Assembly (NCBI GenBank): GCA_013397845.1
Contig: VZTG01004579.1
Coordinates: 273,528 to 337,527, forward strand
Source: Melanocharis versteri
Taxonomy: Eukaryota > Chordata > Aves > Passeriformes > Melanocharitidae
Length of the DNA: 64,000 nucleotides
Reading direction: 5' to 3'
The notes under the pieces were generated by a model. That model saw only the letters and a program-made list of their open reading frames with translations, searched no databases and was not told the origin of the DNA. Positions within the stretch are counted from its first letter, which is position 1. Every line of letters starts with the position of its first letter. Positions 61,001 to 64,000 of this stretch are shown here, piece by piece. The translations under genes were made by a program, and so were the position numbers.

Positions 61001-63858
61001 TAGGGATGATTTTATCCACTGTAGTTTTTAGAACCAAAGGAAAACCTTTCTCATTCCAGCTGACTTATTCATATCACTTTAATGTTGTCCATTTTGAAAT
61101 CCTGAAGTTATGGTCAGCACTGTACCAGCAAATACTGATGTGCACCCAAGACCTAAAAAGGGTGCTTACAAGGCAGAAGGTGGAACAGTCACTGAGAAGG
61201 ATTAAGATACTGAAACAGTATTTTTTTTCTTTTTTAGTGCTAGGTTTTGTGTATTTTTGGTGAACCTAAAGAGTCATGACTGATTTTGCATTTTTTTTTT
61301 ATCCAATGCTCTGGAGTGTGAAATCAAGAAAGGAGTTTTACTTAGCCTGACTATGCTGGGGGAGAGGTGTCATCACACGAGATTTTGAGGGAAAGTGTTC
61401 GAAGGTAACCAGGCTAGTTTGGTCCTAGCAGCAGGATGATCTTGCTGTGATAGAACTGGTACTGTGTTGTGTTAGCATGACTAGACTGCTCCCAGTGTCT
61501 GGGCTAGAAGGGATGTTTGTTGCTATTGCTTTGTTGGGTAGATTTATCACATAGAAAAACTCCCACTACATCAGGTGTCTTTGGACTAAACACCTACATG
61601 CAGATTTTCTCAGTCTAAAATCTTCTTTCCAGAAAGTCTGCTTGTCCCTTATACTCCCCTGCTCTATAATGGGAGCAAAAAGAAAAAAATTGCAGTTGTT
61701 NAATATCTCATTTTTCCACTACACTTTATTTTTTCTTTCCCCTTACAAGGTTTGCTGTCTAACAGCAGTGCATGTGGCTCCTGTGCCCTATGCATCAACC
61801 AGCAGAAAAGTTAGAACCACTGAAATGTCTTTAGTTCTCAGACTGTGGGCTTATAACAGAAATAAATATAATACAGAGAGATCATTTTCAGGTGTACAAT
61901 TTTTCTGGTTACTGTGCAATTTAGAGCATTTTTTGGTCTGTCTTGCTTCTGCCTGTCTGCCTGGCTGTTAATAATAAGGTTGGTTTGTACCGCTTGGCTT
62001 CAGCAGTCCTTGAAACTCGCCAGGGTTGTAAAGCTTTAAACAGTTGCGCAGGTCTTTAATTGTAAATTAGTTTTGACAGGACTGCTAAGACAAAGGCCTG
62101 GCCCATCCCATCGTGATGCTAGCCGACAACCCCTTACTGCTCCTGGAGCAAGGAAACATGTGGAAGGAATTGTTCTTTTACATTTCACAGCTTGTCATTT
62201 CCTCTGCAGGGCAACCTCTGACCTCCCCGAAAGATCCCGACACCCGTAAGGGAAGTATTCCCACTGTTGTAAAGGAAGTGGAAAAGCAGTTTAATGCCGT
62301 GAAAGGAGGAGAAGCGTGTGTGTCAGAAGAAGCTGGGAGGAAAAGAGAAGAGCTTAAAATGCTTCCAGCAGGTTAGGACTTTTATTGCGTTACTTAATTT
62401 ACTGAAAGTTTGCAAGTAGATCTGCTTGGCATGTGTGTAAATACCCCCATTCGCCTTCCCCCTCGCCCTGTGATATCATCTCATCATTATTTCACTGGGC
62501 AAAGGAAGTGATGGAAGAGTTTAAATCAATTGTTAGGGATCAAAAGCAGCTTAGGCGAAAAGGTACAGAAGCAGTGGACTCCCCTGTCTAAAATATATTT
62601 GTAGGCCAAATGTGTTAGTAATTACAAGGTGTGTGTGCAGTGCACTGACAACATTAGATTACGGCTGGTGTTTCCGTGACATTTTTACATCCTTTCATTT
62701 TATTTGGTCATTTATATCCATGGATCACAACATGTTGCTGTTAGGTGCTTGGGAAGTACTTTTTCTTCCTGCAACACATTAATAGCAATATCCTTTGTTA
62801 ATTGTGCTGAGCTAAATTACATAAAAGTGCCCGTCTGTATTTACGTCAGGTAACATTTGCTTCTGAGGTGTGGGATTTCTTCTGAAGGCAAAGCCTTGTC
62901 GGTTGCTATGGTGTATTTTTTTTTTTCTTTTCTTGATTTTTTTCATTTGTTTATTTGTTTTTCTTGGTTATTTTCAGGATTTTTTTGTTAGTTTGTTTTT
63001 TGTTTTGTTCTTAAGTCCCAGGTAAAAAGTCTTTATCTGAGAATGGAGTAATCCAACCCCTAGGTCCTCTCCTAAACTCGAAGACTGCCATGGCAGCCAA
63101 AGGCAGACTTACCATGAGACAGGGATTTCAAGGTACCAAGGATATGGATACATACTCCCACTTCATAACCCCAGCCAGTGCATAGAGATGAAAGTGCAAG
63201 TGGGGATAAATTAATCCCACCTTTTGAAGGGGGAGGGTGACTTCCCTCCTGTACCAGGAAGCTGTAATATGTTGTGGTTAGACACTGAACTGTGAAATAT
63301 TAGGTAAGAGGTCTGATAGCTGCCTCTCACCTGTGTAAACAGCAGCCTGTTGTCTTCTTCAAGCCTGTGGGCTCCCTCAAATGATGCAGTAGAATTTTGG
63401 ATGAATGTCAATTTGAAGCCAATTAACATGCCAGCTTCCCTTTCACAGCAACCCATGAAATGCCATTGAAAAATAATTTCTCTGGAGCCATCCTTCTCTG
63501 TTGTCTGTACAAGCAGGCTAGAACTATGCATCTGCTATTATAGGTGCATGTGCTGAATATCTCATGTTCAGTGGGCAAAAACAGAGGTAGGAACTAGCAC
63601 GGCATTGCCAAGCCAGGATTCATAGATGCTGAATATTGATATCGACCATCATAGATGTGTAAGAAGTAGAGTAGAGAACTGGTGTCATTTTTTGTTAAAA
63701 GGGATTTCGTGACAAAAGGTTAAGCATGTTACAGAAAAAAGCAATAAAAATTTTCAGTCTTTCAAGGGTGCTTATTACGTGTCCTGATAAGTCCAACACT
63801 TAACATGTCTTTTCTAGATGTTGGTCCATCTAAGAATATAAACAGAGCCCTAGCTTAG
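5389..63858 (+). CDS. OFCC1: OFCC1 / ojoplano gene, spliced coding region (exons 2-16)
   Basis: Join of 15 exons: 5389-5455, 5754-5930, 17590-17676, 20918-21001, 25519-25691, 26442-26505, 29978-30036, 39688-39752, 42733-42853, 44995-45234, 57093-57356, 57662-57833, 62210-62371, 63016-63132 and 63818-63858. All junctions have AG acceptors and GT donors, all phases agree, and the sum is 1893 nt (630 codons plus stop). Identity rests on the N-terminal exons, which match human OFCC1 as I remember it; this was not searched. The family is vertebrate-specific. The medaka orthologue ojoplano acts in basal constriction of the optic cup and was reported to affect integrin endocytosis through Numb/Numbl. 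The human gene was a candidate for orofacial clefting. Seen here: basic N-terminus, NPAF motif, acidic middle, basic exon 9, C2-like beta-rich region (about 300-525), polar tail. I see no signal peptide; the most hydrophobic segment (about residues 391-400) is short for a membrane helix. The initiator exon is missing. The 3' end (exon 16) is the least certain part. Confidence 0.88.
5456..5753 (+). other. OFCC1: OFCC1 intron 2
   Basis: 298 bp, one of the two shortest introns in the gene, AT-rich with a T-run at about 5589-5603. Nothing else seen. Confidence 0.93.
5754..5930 (+). CDS. OFCC1: OFCC1 exon 3 (NPAF motif)
   Basis: Residues 23-81 plus one base. The acceptor TTTTCTATAG ends at 5753 and the donor GTGAGA starts at 5931; phase 1 in and out, 177 nt, so it could be skipped without a frameshift. 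The exon is polar, with several Ser/Thr/Gln residues. ENPAF at residues 34-38 (N35 at 5789) is an NPxF/NPxY-type PTB or adaptor-binding motif. The continuation of the open frame past 5930 is intron read-through; the next exon continues the known family sequence (Gly-Asn-Glu-Tyr). Confidence 0.96.
7751..7860 (-). mobile_element. Diverged CR1 LINE fragment, antisense
   Basis: 'ATTGGAAAATATCTCTAGAG', then 'ATCATCTGGTCCAACC', corresponds to the reverse complement of the CR1 3' region. The terminal octamer repeat is eroded and the right boundary is a guess. Confidence 0.5.
11018..11060 (+). repeat. Purine-rich (A/G) tract
   Basis: Runs of G5-6 alternate with GAAA units, for example 'GGGGGGAAAGAAAAGGAAAG'. 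It is simple sequence. Confidence 0.85.
15897..15916 (+). repeat. Poly-T tract (T20)
   Basis: Twenty consecutive T in intron 3, with no gene-like sequence around it. Confidence 0.9.
17590..17676 (+). CDS. OFCC1: OFCC1 exon 4
   Basis: Residues 82-110 plus one base. The acceptor TTTCCACAG ends at 17589 and the donor GTGAGG starts at 17677; phase 1 in and out, 87 nt. It starts GNEYSRNYFDPLMDEEINP and carries a single Cys (residue 103). This block is the second strong match to the human protein as I remember it. The exon is acidic and probably disordered. Confidence 0.95.
17677..20917 (+). other. OFCC1: OFCC1 intron 4
   Basis: 3.2 kb with one sense CR1 fragment (19399-19520). The last 600 bases are very AT-rich. 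No other feature seen. Confidence 0.88.
19399..19520 (+). mobile_element. CR1 LINE 3'-end fragment, sense orientation
   Basis: The sequence from 'CCTTGGAGATACTCAAAAG' through 'GGGCTAGATGGACTCCAGAG' to 'CTTCCTACCTTAAG' follows the CR1 3' consensus as I remember it (last coding codons into the short 3' UTR). It is truncated at both ends and diverged. It lies in intron 4. Confidence 0.8.
20918..21001 (+). CDS. OFCC1: OFCC1 exon 5
   Basis: Residues 111-138 plus one base. The acceptor is TTTTTTTAAG (AAG rather than CAG), ending at 20917; the donor GTAAAT starts at 21002. Phase 1 in and out, 84 nt. Heptad-like leucines (ILYSKLMKLLDEENKML) suggest a short amphipathic helix or coiled coil. Family assignment comes from phase, position and open frame, not from remembered homology. 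Confidence 0.9.
21002..25518 (+). other. OFCC1: OFCC1 intron 5
   Basis: 4.5 kb. Short open frames at about 21.6-22.5 kb lie in locally GC-richer sequence, but I see no conserved motif or splice context. No transposable element recognised. Confidence 0.85.
25516..25521 (+). promoter_or_regulatory. OFCC1: NAGNAG tandem splice acceptor of exon 6
   Basis: AAGCAG gives two acceptors three bases apart. Because the entering base is G, both choices start with an Ala codon and stay in frame; the result is either two alanines or one before His. CAG at the second site is usually preferred over AAG, so the shorter form may dominate. Confidence 0.7.
25519..25691 (+). CDS. OFCC1: OFCC1 exon 6 (acidic; tandem acceptor)
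   Basis: Residues 139-196. The donor GTCAGA starts at 25692; phase 1 in, phase 0 out. The 5' boundary is a NAGNAG acceptor (AAG at 25516-25518, CAG at 25519-25521). Use of the second AG drops one alanine and moves the start to 25522. The product is strongly acidic (ELEDEEIPSYIEQFERDVQDD) and ends in a hydrophobic IILLGSFSLEQ stretch. Open-frame codons on either side of the exon are intronic. Confidence 0.92.
25692..26441 (+). other. OFCC1: OFCC1 intron 6
   Basis: 750 bp with no repeat or second gene recognised. Some exon-like AGs occur (see rejected items). Confidence 0.8.
26442..26505 (+). CDS. OFCC1: OFCC1 exon 7 (short)
   Basis: Residues 197-217 plus one base. The acceptor TTTTATTTTCAG ends at 26441 and the donor GTGAGG starts at 26506; 64 nt, phase 0 in, phase 1 out. 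I inferred it because exon 6 leaves phase 0 and exon 8 enters at phase 1, so a linker exon of this class is required. This was the one candidate I found with both splice sites and an open frame. The product is aromatic and hydrophobic (KFLDFFFHC) with two Cys residues. An internal CAG at 26471-26473 is a possible cryptic acceptor. Confidence 0.72.
27645..27667 (+). repeat. Poly-A tract with one ambiguous base
   Basis: An A-run broken by a single N at 27662, inside the solo LTR. The N probably marks sequencing or consensus uncertainty in the homopolymer. Confidence 0.8.
27960..28208 (+). repeat. Degenerate tandem units inside the LTR
   Basis: A core like CAC(A/G)CTGGAGCAG recurs at about 27960, 28010, 28049, 28107, 28149 and 28195, spaced roughly 40-57 bases apart and separated by variable sequence containing 'CCCATG' or 'GGACT' words. 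These look like old internal duplications of the LTR. Confidence 0.65.
29978..30036 (+). CDS. OFCC1: OFCC1 exon 8 (short)
   Basis: Residues 218 (shared) to 237. The acceptor TTTGATTAAAG ends at 29977 and the donor GTGAGA starts at 30037; 59 nt, phase 1 in, phase 0 out. The product is RVLPQHGRRLKMEQTVVIG. The other two frames are either stopped or mismatched to the neighbouring exons. It sits 1.4 kb downstream of the solo LTR. Confidence 0.82.
30861..30960 (-). mobile_element. CR1 LINE fragment, antisense, with terminal octamer-like repeats
   Basis: 'TCATAGAATCATATCATAG', then 'GGTTTGGATTGGAAGAGACC', matches the reverse complement of the CR1 3' terminus, including its duplicated ATTCTATG-type end. 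The right boundary is uncertain. It lies in intron 8. Confidence 0.8.
31123..31184 (+). repeat. (TTTTG)8 pentanucleotide repeat with flanking T-runs
   Basis: G recurs every five bases from 31134 to 31169, bounded by T-runs on both sides. It is probably polymorphic. It lies in intron 8. Confidence 0.95.
32794..32900 (-). mobile_element. Diverged CR1 LINE fragment, antisense
   Basis: 'CATAGAAT' near 32794, followed by 'GGAGAAGAACCAGACCTCTG' and 'TAGTCCAACCTCC', resembles a diverged CR1 3' end in antisense. Boundaries are approximate. Confidence 0.55.
36159..36194 (+). repeat. GT/GGGTGT simple repeat
   Basis: 'GGGTGTGGGTGTGTGTGTGG' followed by further GT units. Simple repeat in intron 8. Confidence 0.9.
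36989..37022 (+). repeat. Poly-A followed by (TA)n
   Basis: About 19 A, then about seven to eight TA units. This may be the eroded tail of a retroposon, but no recognisable element precedes it. Confidence 0.9.
39688..39752 (+). CDS. OFCC1: OFCC1 exon 9 (basic cluster)
   Basis: Residues 238-258 plus two bases. The acceptor is the first AG (ACTCAAAG, ending 39687) after a pyrimidine-rich tract at about 39650-39669; the donor GTACGT at 39753 is close to consensus. 65 nt, phase 0 in, phase 2 out. Residues 243-252 (HRKKQKWRAR) form a dense basic cluster that could be a nuclear-localisation or phosphoinositide-binding patch. This is the only exon in the gene leaving phase 2, which matters for the alternative tail at 46035. 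Confidence 0.87.
39753..42732 (+). other. OFCC1: OFCC1 intron 9
   Basis: 3.0 kb, AT-rich except for a GC-richer patch at about 41.45-41.66 kb that yields a 150-codon antisense open frame with no recognisable features. No repeats recognised. Confidence 0.85.
42733..42853 (+). CDS. OFCC1: OFCC1 exon 10
   Basis: Residues 259 (shared) to 299. The acceptor TTCTGCAG ends at 42732 and the donor GTGAGA starts at 42854; 121 nt, phase 2 in, phase 0 out. It begins VRSQLLKTEESGIEEEIVAG, then a Gly/Asn/Ala-rich stretch ending in a Cys-Gly-Lys. The acidic helix-like first half continues the basic exon 9 segment. In-frame codons upstream (from 42620) and downstream (to 42964) are intronic. Confidence 0.92.
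42854..44994 (+). other. OFCC1: OFCC1 intron 10
   Basis: 2.1 kb, AT-rich, with a short TTTTG run near 42919. Nothing else supported. Confidence 0.87.
44995..45234 (+). CDS. OFCC1: OFCC1 exon 11 (start of C2-like region)
   Basis: Residues 300-379. The acceptor TTCTCCTTAG ends at 44994 and the donor GTAAGC starts at 45235; 240 nt, phase 0 in and out. The product has alternating hydrophobic strands (PLEIHLRCLRGV, GLYTLKVSVLSRL) and ends NFYNTEIYFGQSIQT. This pattern, continued in exon 12, resembles a C2-type beta-sandwich as found in ciliary and membrane-associated proteins. The C2 call is inferred from pattern only. The exon is locally GC- and CpG-richer than its introns, as expected of coding sequence. 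Confidence 0.93.
45868..45926 (+). repeat. (GGT)n/(TTG)n repeat with poly-T
   Basis: GGTGGTGG, then about seven TTG units, then a T-run. Simple sequence between exon 11 and the exon-like segment at 46035. Confidence 0.9.
46035..46122 (+). CDS. Exon-like segment in intron 11, possible alternative OFCC1 exon
   Basis: The acceptor TTCTGTTGTGTAG ends at 46034 and the donor GTAGGT starts at 46123. The open frame needs phase 2 entry and leaves phase 0. The product begins HGADRHPLSQRAFSEATS and ends YGADTFSYLQ. It cannot be entered from exons 10 or 11 (both phase 0). Exon 9 (phase 2) is the only OFCC1 exon in the window that fits, joining through an Arg codon. It cannot sit between exons 11 and 12 without a frame break. 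It may also belong to an unrelated nested transcript or be a chance match. Confidence 0.4.
46560..46665 (+). mobile_element. Possible old CR1 LINE fragment, sense
   Basis: 'AGTTGGACTCAATGACCTTC' followed by 'TAATTCCCTGTC' resembles the CR1 3' consensus (TTGGACTAGATGACC..), strongly diverged. The call is weak. Confidence 0.33.
48119..48211 (+). CDS. Exon-like segment with stop in intron 11, possible alternative terminal exon
   Basis: The acceptor CTTTTACTCCACAG ends at 48118. The phase 0 frame matches the donor of 46035-46122. The product is 30 residues (DYVPVVANPDYIFHLNDD, then a tail ending LQYAKV) with TAA at 48209-48211. AATAAA follows at 48396-48401. I see no good donor inside it, so it would be terminal. 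NPDY is an NPxY-type motif. LQYAKV fits the ITIM pattern (I/V/L/S)xYxx(L/V/I), and the last residues are compatible with a weak class II PDZ ligand. I do not recognise the sequence. Confidence 0.42.
   Translation, partial: DYVPVVANPDYIFHLNDDLKSTNELQYAKV
48239..48288 (+). repeat. T/G-rich low-complexity tract
   Basis: T-runs interrupted by single or double G, immediately downstream of the stop codon of the alternative terminal exon; no coding content. Confidence 0.85.
48396..48401 (+). promoter_or_regulatory. Polyadenylation signal AATAAA downstream of the alternative terminal exon
   Basis: A canonical hexamer 185 bases after the TAA at 48211, followed by a GT-rich stretch (GTTGGAGTGTGG). 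Its position is right for the 3' end of a transcript using the 48119 exon. Isolated AATAAA hexamers are common in AT-rich introns, so it is supportive only. Confidence 0.35.
50273..50296 (+). repeat. Poly-T tract
   Basis: Two T-runs separated by a G, in intron 11. Simple sequence. Confidence 0.85.
57093..57356 (+). CDS. OFCC1: OFCC1 exon 12 (core of C2-like region)
   Basis: Residues 380-467. The acceptor CTCCTTTGCTAG ends at 57092 and the donor GTTTGT starts at 57357; 264 nt, phase 0 in and out. A long strand MVLLFELFLLRG (about 391-402) is followed by a Trp-rich turn (TYTW, GWGAFPLC), then FNSLEGKFKCPFLRGHYD and DNWLCNLYFQ. This looks like the central strands of a C2-like fold. The hydrophobic MVLLFELFLL stretch is the only candidate for the transmembrane segment reported for medaka ojoplano, but it contains a Glu and is only 10 residues long. 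Confidence 0.93.
57357..57661 (+). other. OFCC1: OFCC1 intron 12
   Basis: 305 bp, ending in a strong pyrimidine tract; nothing else in it. Confidence 0.92.
57662..57833 (+). CDS. OFCC1: OFCC1 exon 13 (3' boundary ambiguous)
   Basis: Residues 468-524 plus one base. The acceptor follows a long pyrimidine tract (57630-57661, ending CTTCATAG). Three donors keep the same phase 1: GTATGC at 57705, GTGATG at 57801 and GTTTTC at 57834. I chose the last because the extra codons (GFKLRCLHSG) read like a beta strand, but GTGATG is the better donor by consensus and would shorten the protein by 11 residues. The product starts IIKLPQDSDKQNNCG and contains a PELLMY segment. Only 305 bp separate it from exon 12. 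Confidence 0.8.
57834..62209 (+). other. OFCC1: OFCC1 intron 13
   Basis: 4.4 kb (4.4 kb also if the donor at 57801 is used). It contains one ambiguous base at 61701. No repeat family or second gene recognised; exons 13 and 14 join in phase 1. Confidence 0.83.
62210..62371 (+). CDS. OFCC1: OFCC1 exon 14 (polar tail)
   Basis: Residues 525 (shared) to 578 plus one base. The acceptor TTTCCTCTGCAG ends at 62209 and the donor GTTAGG starts at 62372; 162 nt, phase 1 in and out, so it is skippable in frame. The product is charged and probably disordered or helical (QPLTSPKDPDTRKGSIPT, then VEKQF and a KREELK stretch). SPKD and TSPK are proline-directed phosphosite-like. In-frame codons upstream of the acceptor are intronic. 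Confidence 0.87.
62372..63015 (+). other. OFCC1: OFCC1 intron 14
   Basis: 644 bp, its last 100 bases being the T-rich tract before exon 15. Nothing else seen. Confidence 0.85.
62911..63011 (+). repeat. OFCC1: Long T-rich tract upstream of exon 15
   Basis: About 100 bases dominated by T with scattered C and G, ending at the exon 15 acceptor. It works as an extended polypyrimidine tract; two AGs inside it (near 62980 and 62991) could be cryptic acceptors. Confidence 0.8.
63016..63132 (+). CDS. OFCC1: OFCC1 exon 15
   Basis: Residues 579 (shared) to 617 plus one base. The acceptor TTGTTCTTAAG ends at 63015 after an unusually long T-rich tract (62918-63011). The donor GTACCA starts at 63133; 117 nt, phase 1 in and out. 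The product starts VPGKKSLSENG and ends RLTMRQGFQ. A second AG (CCCAG, ending 63021) lies six bases inside the exon and would remove two codons in frame. Confidence 0.86.
63133..63817 (+). other. OFCC1: OFCC1 intron 15 (if exon 16 is correct)
   Basis: 685 bp. A 106-codon antisense open frame at 63211-63531 has no supporting features. Ends in the TTTTCTAG acceptor. Confidence 0.5.
63818..63858 (+). CDS. OFCC1: OFCC1 exon 16, candidate terminal exon
   Basis: Residues 618 (shared) to 630, then TAG at 63856-63858. The strong acceptor TGTCTTTTCTAG ends at 63817 and the entry phase (1) matches exon 15. The product is DVGPSKNINRALA. With it the spliced coding length is a whole number of codons ending in a stop. 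I see no AATAAA between the stop and 64000, so the 3' UTR must continue beyond the window. The real terminal exon could instead lie further downstream. Confidence 0.5.
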
Positions 63859-64000
63859 AAAATTTATCCAATTTCTACATTAGTAGGATCTACTTTGAAG
63901 TTGATTTTGTTCATTTGCCCAACATTAGTTGTACAAAGCAGCTTAAAATACTCAAAACAGTAAAACGTAAGTAACCTGCATGAACAAAAGGATTTTAAAA
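63859..64000 (+). other. OFCC1: Putative start of OFCC1 3' UTR
   Basis: AT-rich sequence after the candidate stop. No AATAAA or ATTAAA seen before the window ends, so polyadenylation would occur further downstream. Confidence 0.4.

Overview
The window is vertebrate nuclear DNA, most likely from a bird of the Neoaves. It is AT-rich and intron-dominated, holds short CR1 LINE fragments (the typical avian retroposon) and carries one solo LTR of a kind I associate with neoavian genomes. There is no bacterial or phage content, no CRISPR array, and I saw no tRNA or rRNA gene. Three patches contain unresolved bases (2424-2458, 27662, 61701).

One plus-strand gene explains essentially all the coding signal: OFCC1 (orofacial cleft 1 candidate 1; the medaka orthologue is ojoplano/opo). 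I recognise it from its N-terminal exons, which match the human protein as I remember it. I reconstruct 15 coding exons between 5389 and 63858. Every splice junction is phase-compatible. The spliced length is 1893 nt including the stop, giving 630 residues, plus about four residues (Met and three more) from a first coding exon that I could not find and that probably lies upstream of the window. Residue numbers below count from the first codon in the window.

Layout: 1-5388 is upstream sequence or intron 1. Exons 2-3 (5.4-5.9 kb) encode a basic N-terminus and an NPAF motif. After an 11.7 kb intron, exons 4-8 (17.6-30.0 kb) encode acidic, coil-prone sequence. Exon 9 (39.7 kb) is strongly basic. 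Exons 10-13 (42.7-57.8 kb) encode a beta-rich, C2-like domain. Exons 14-16 (62.2-63.9 kb) encode a polar tail ending in a short terminal exon.

The most unusual observation is in the 11.9 kb intron 11. Two further exon-like segments (46035-46122 and 48119-48211) splice to each other in frame and end in a stop followed by a polyadenylation signal. By phase they can be entered only from exon 9. They would replace the C2-like half of the protein with a tyrosine-rich tail carrying an NPDY motif and an ITIM-like C-terminus. I know of no description of this form; it needs transcript evidence.

The remaining sequence is intronic: CR1 pieces, a 1128-bp solo LTR with a perfect 5-bp target-site duplication, simple repeats, and long stretches where I see nothing specific.
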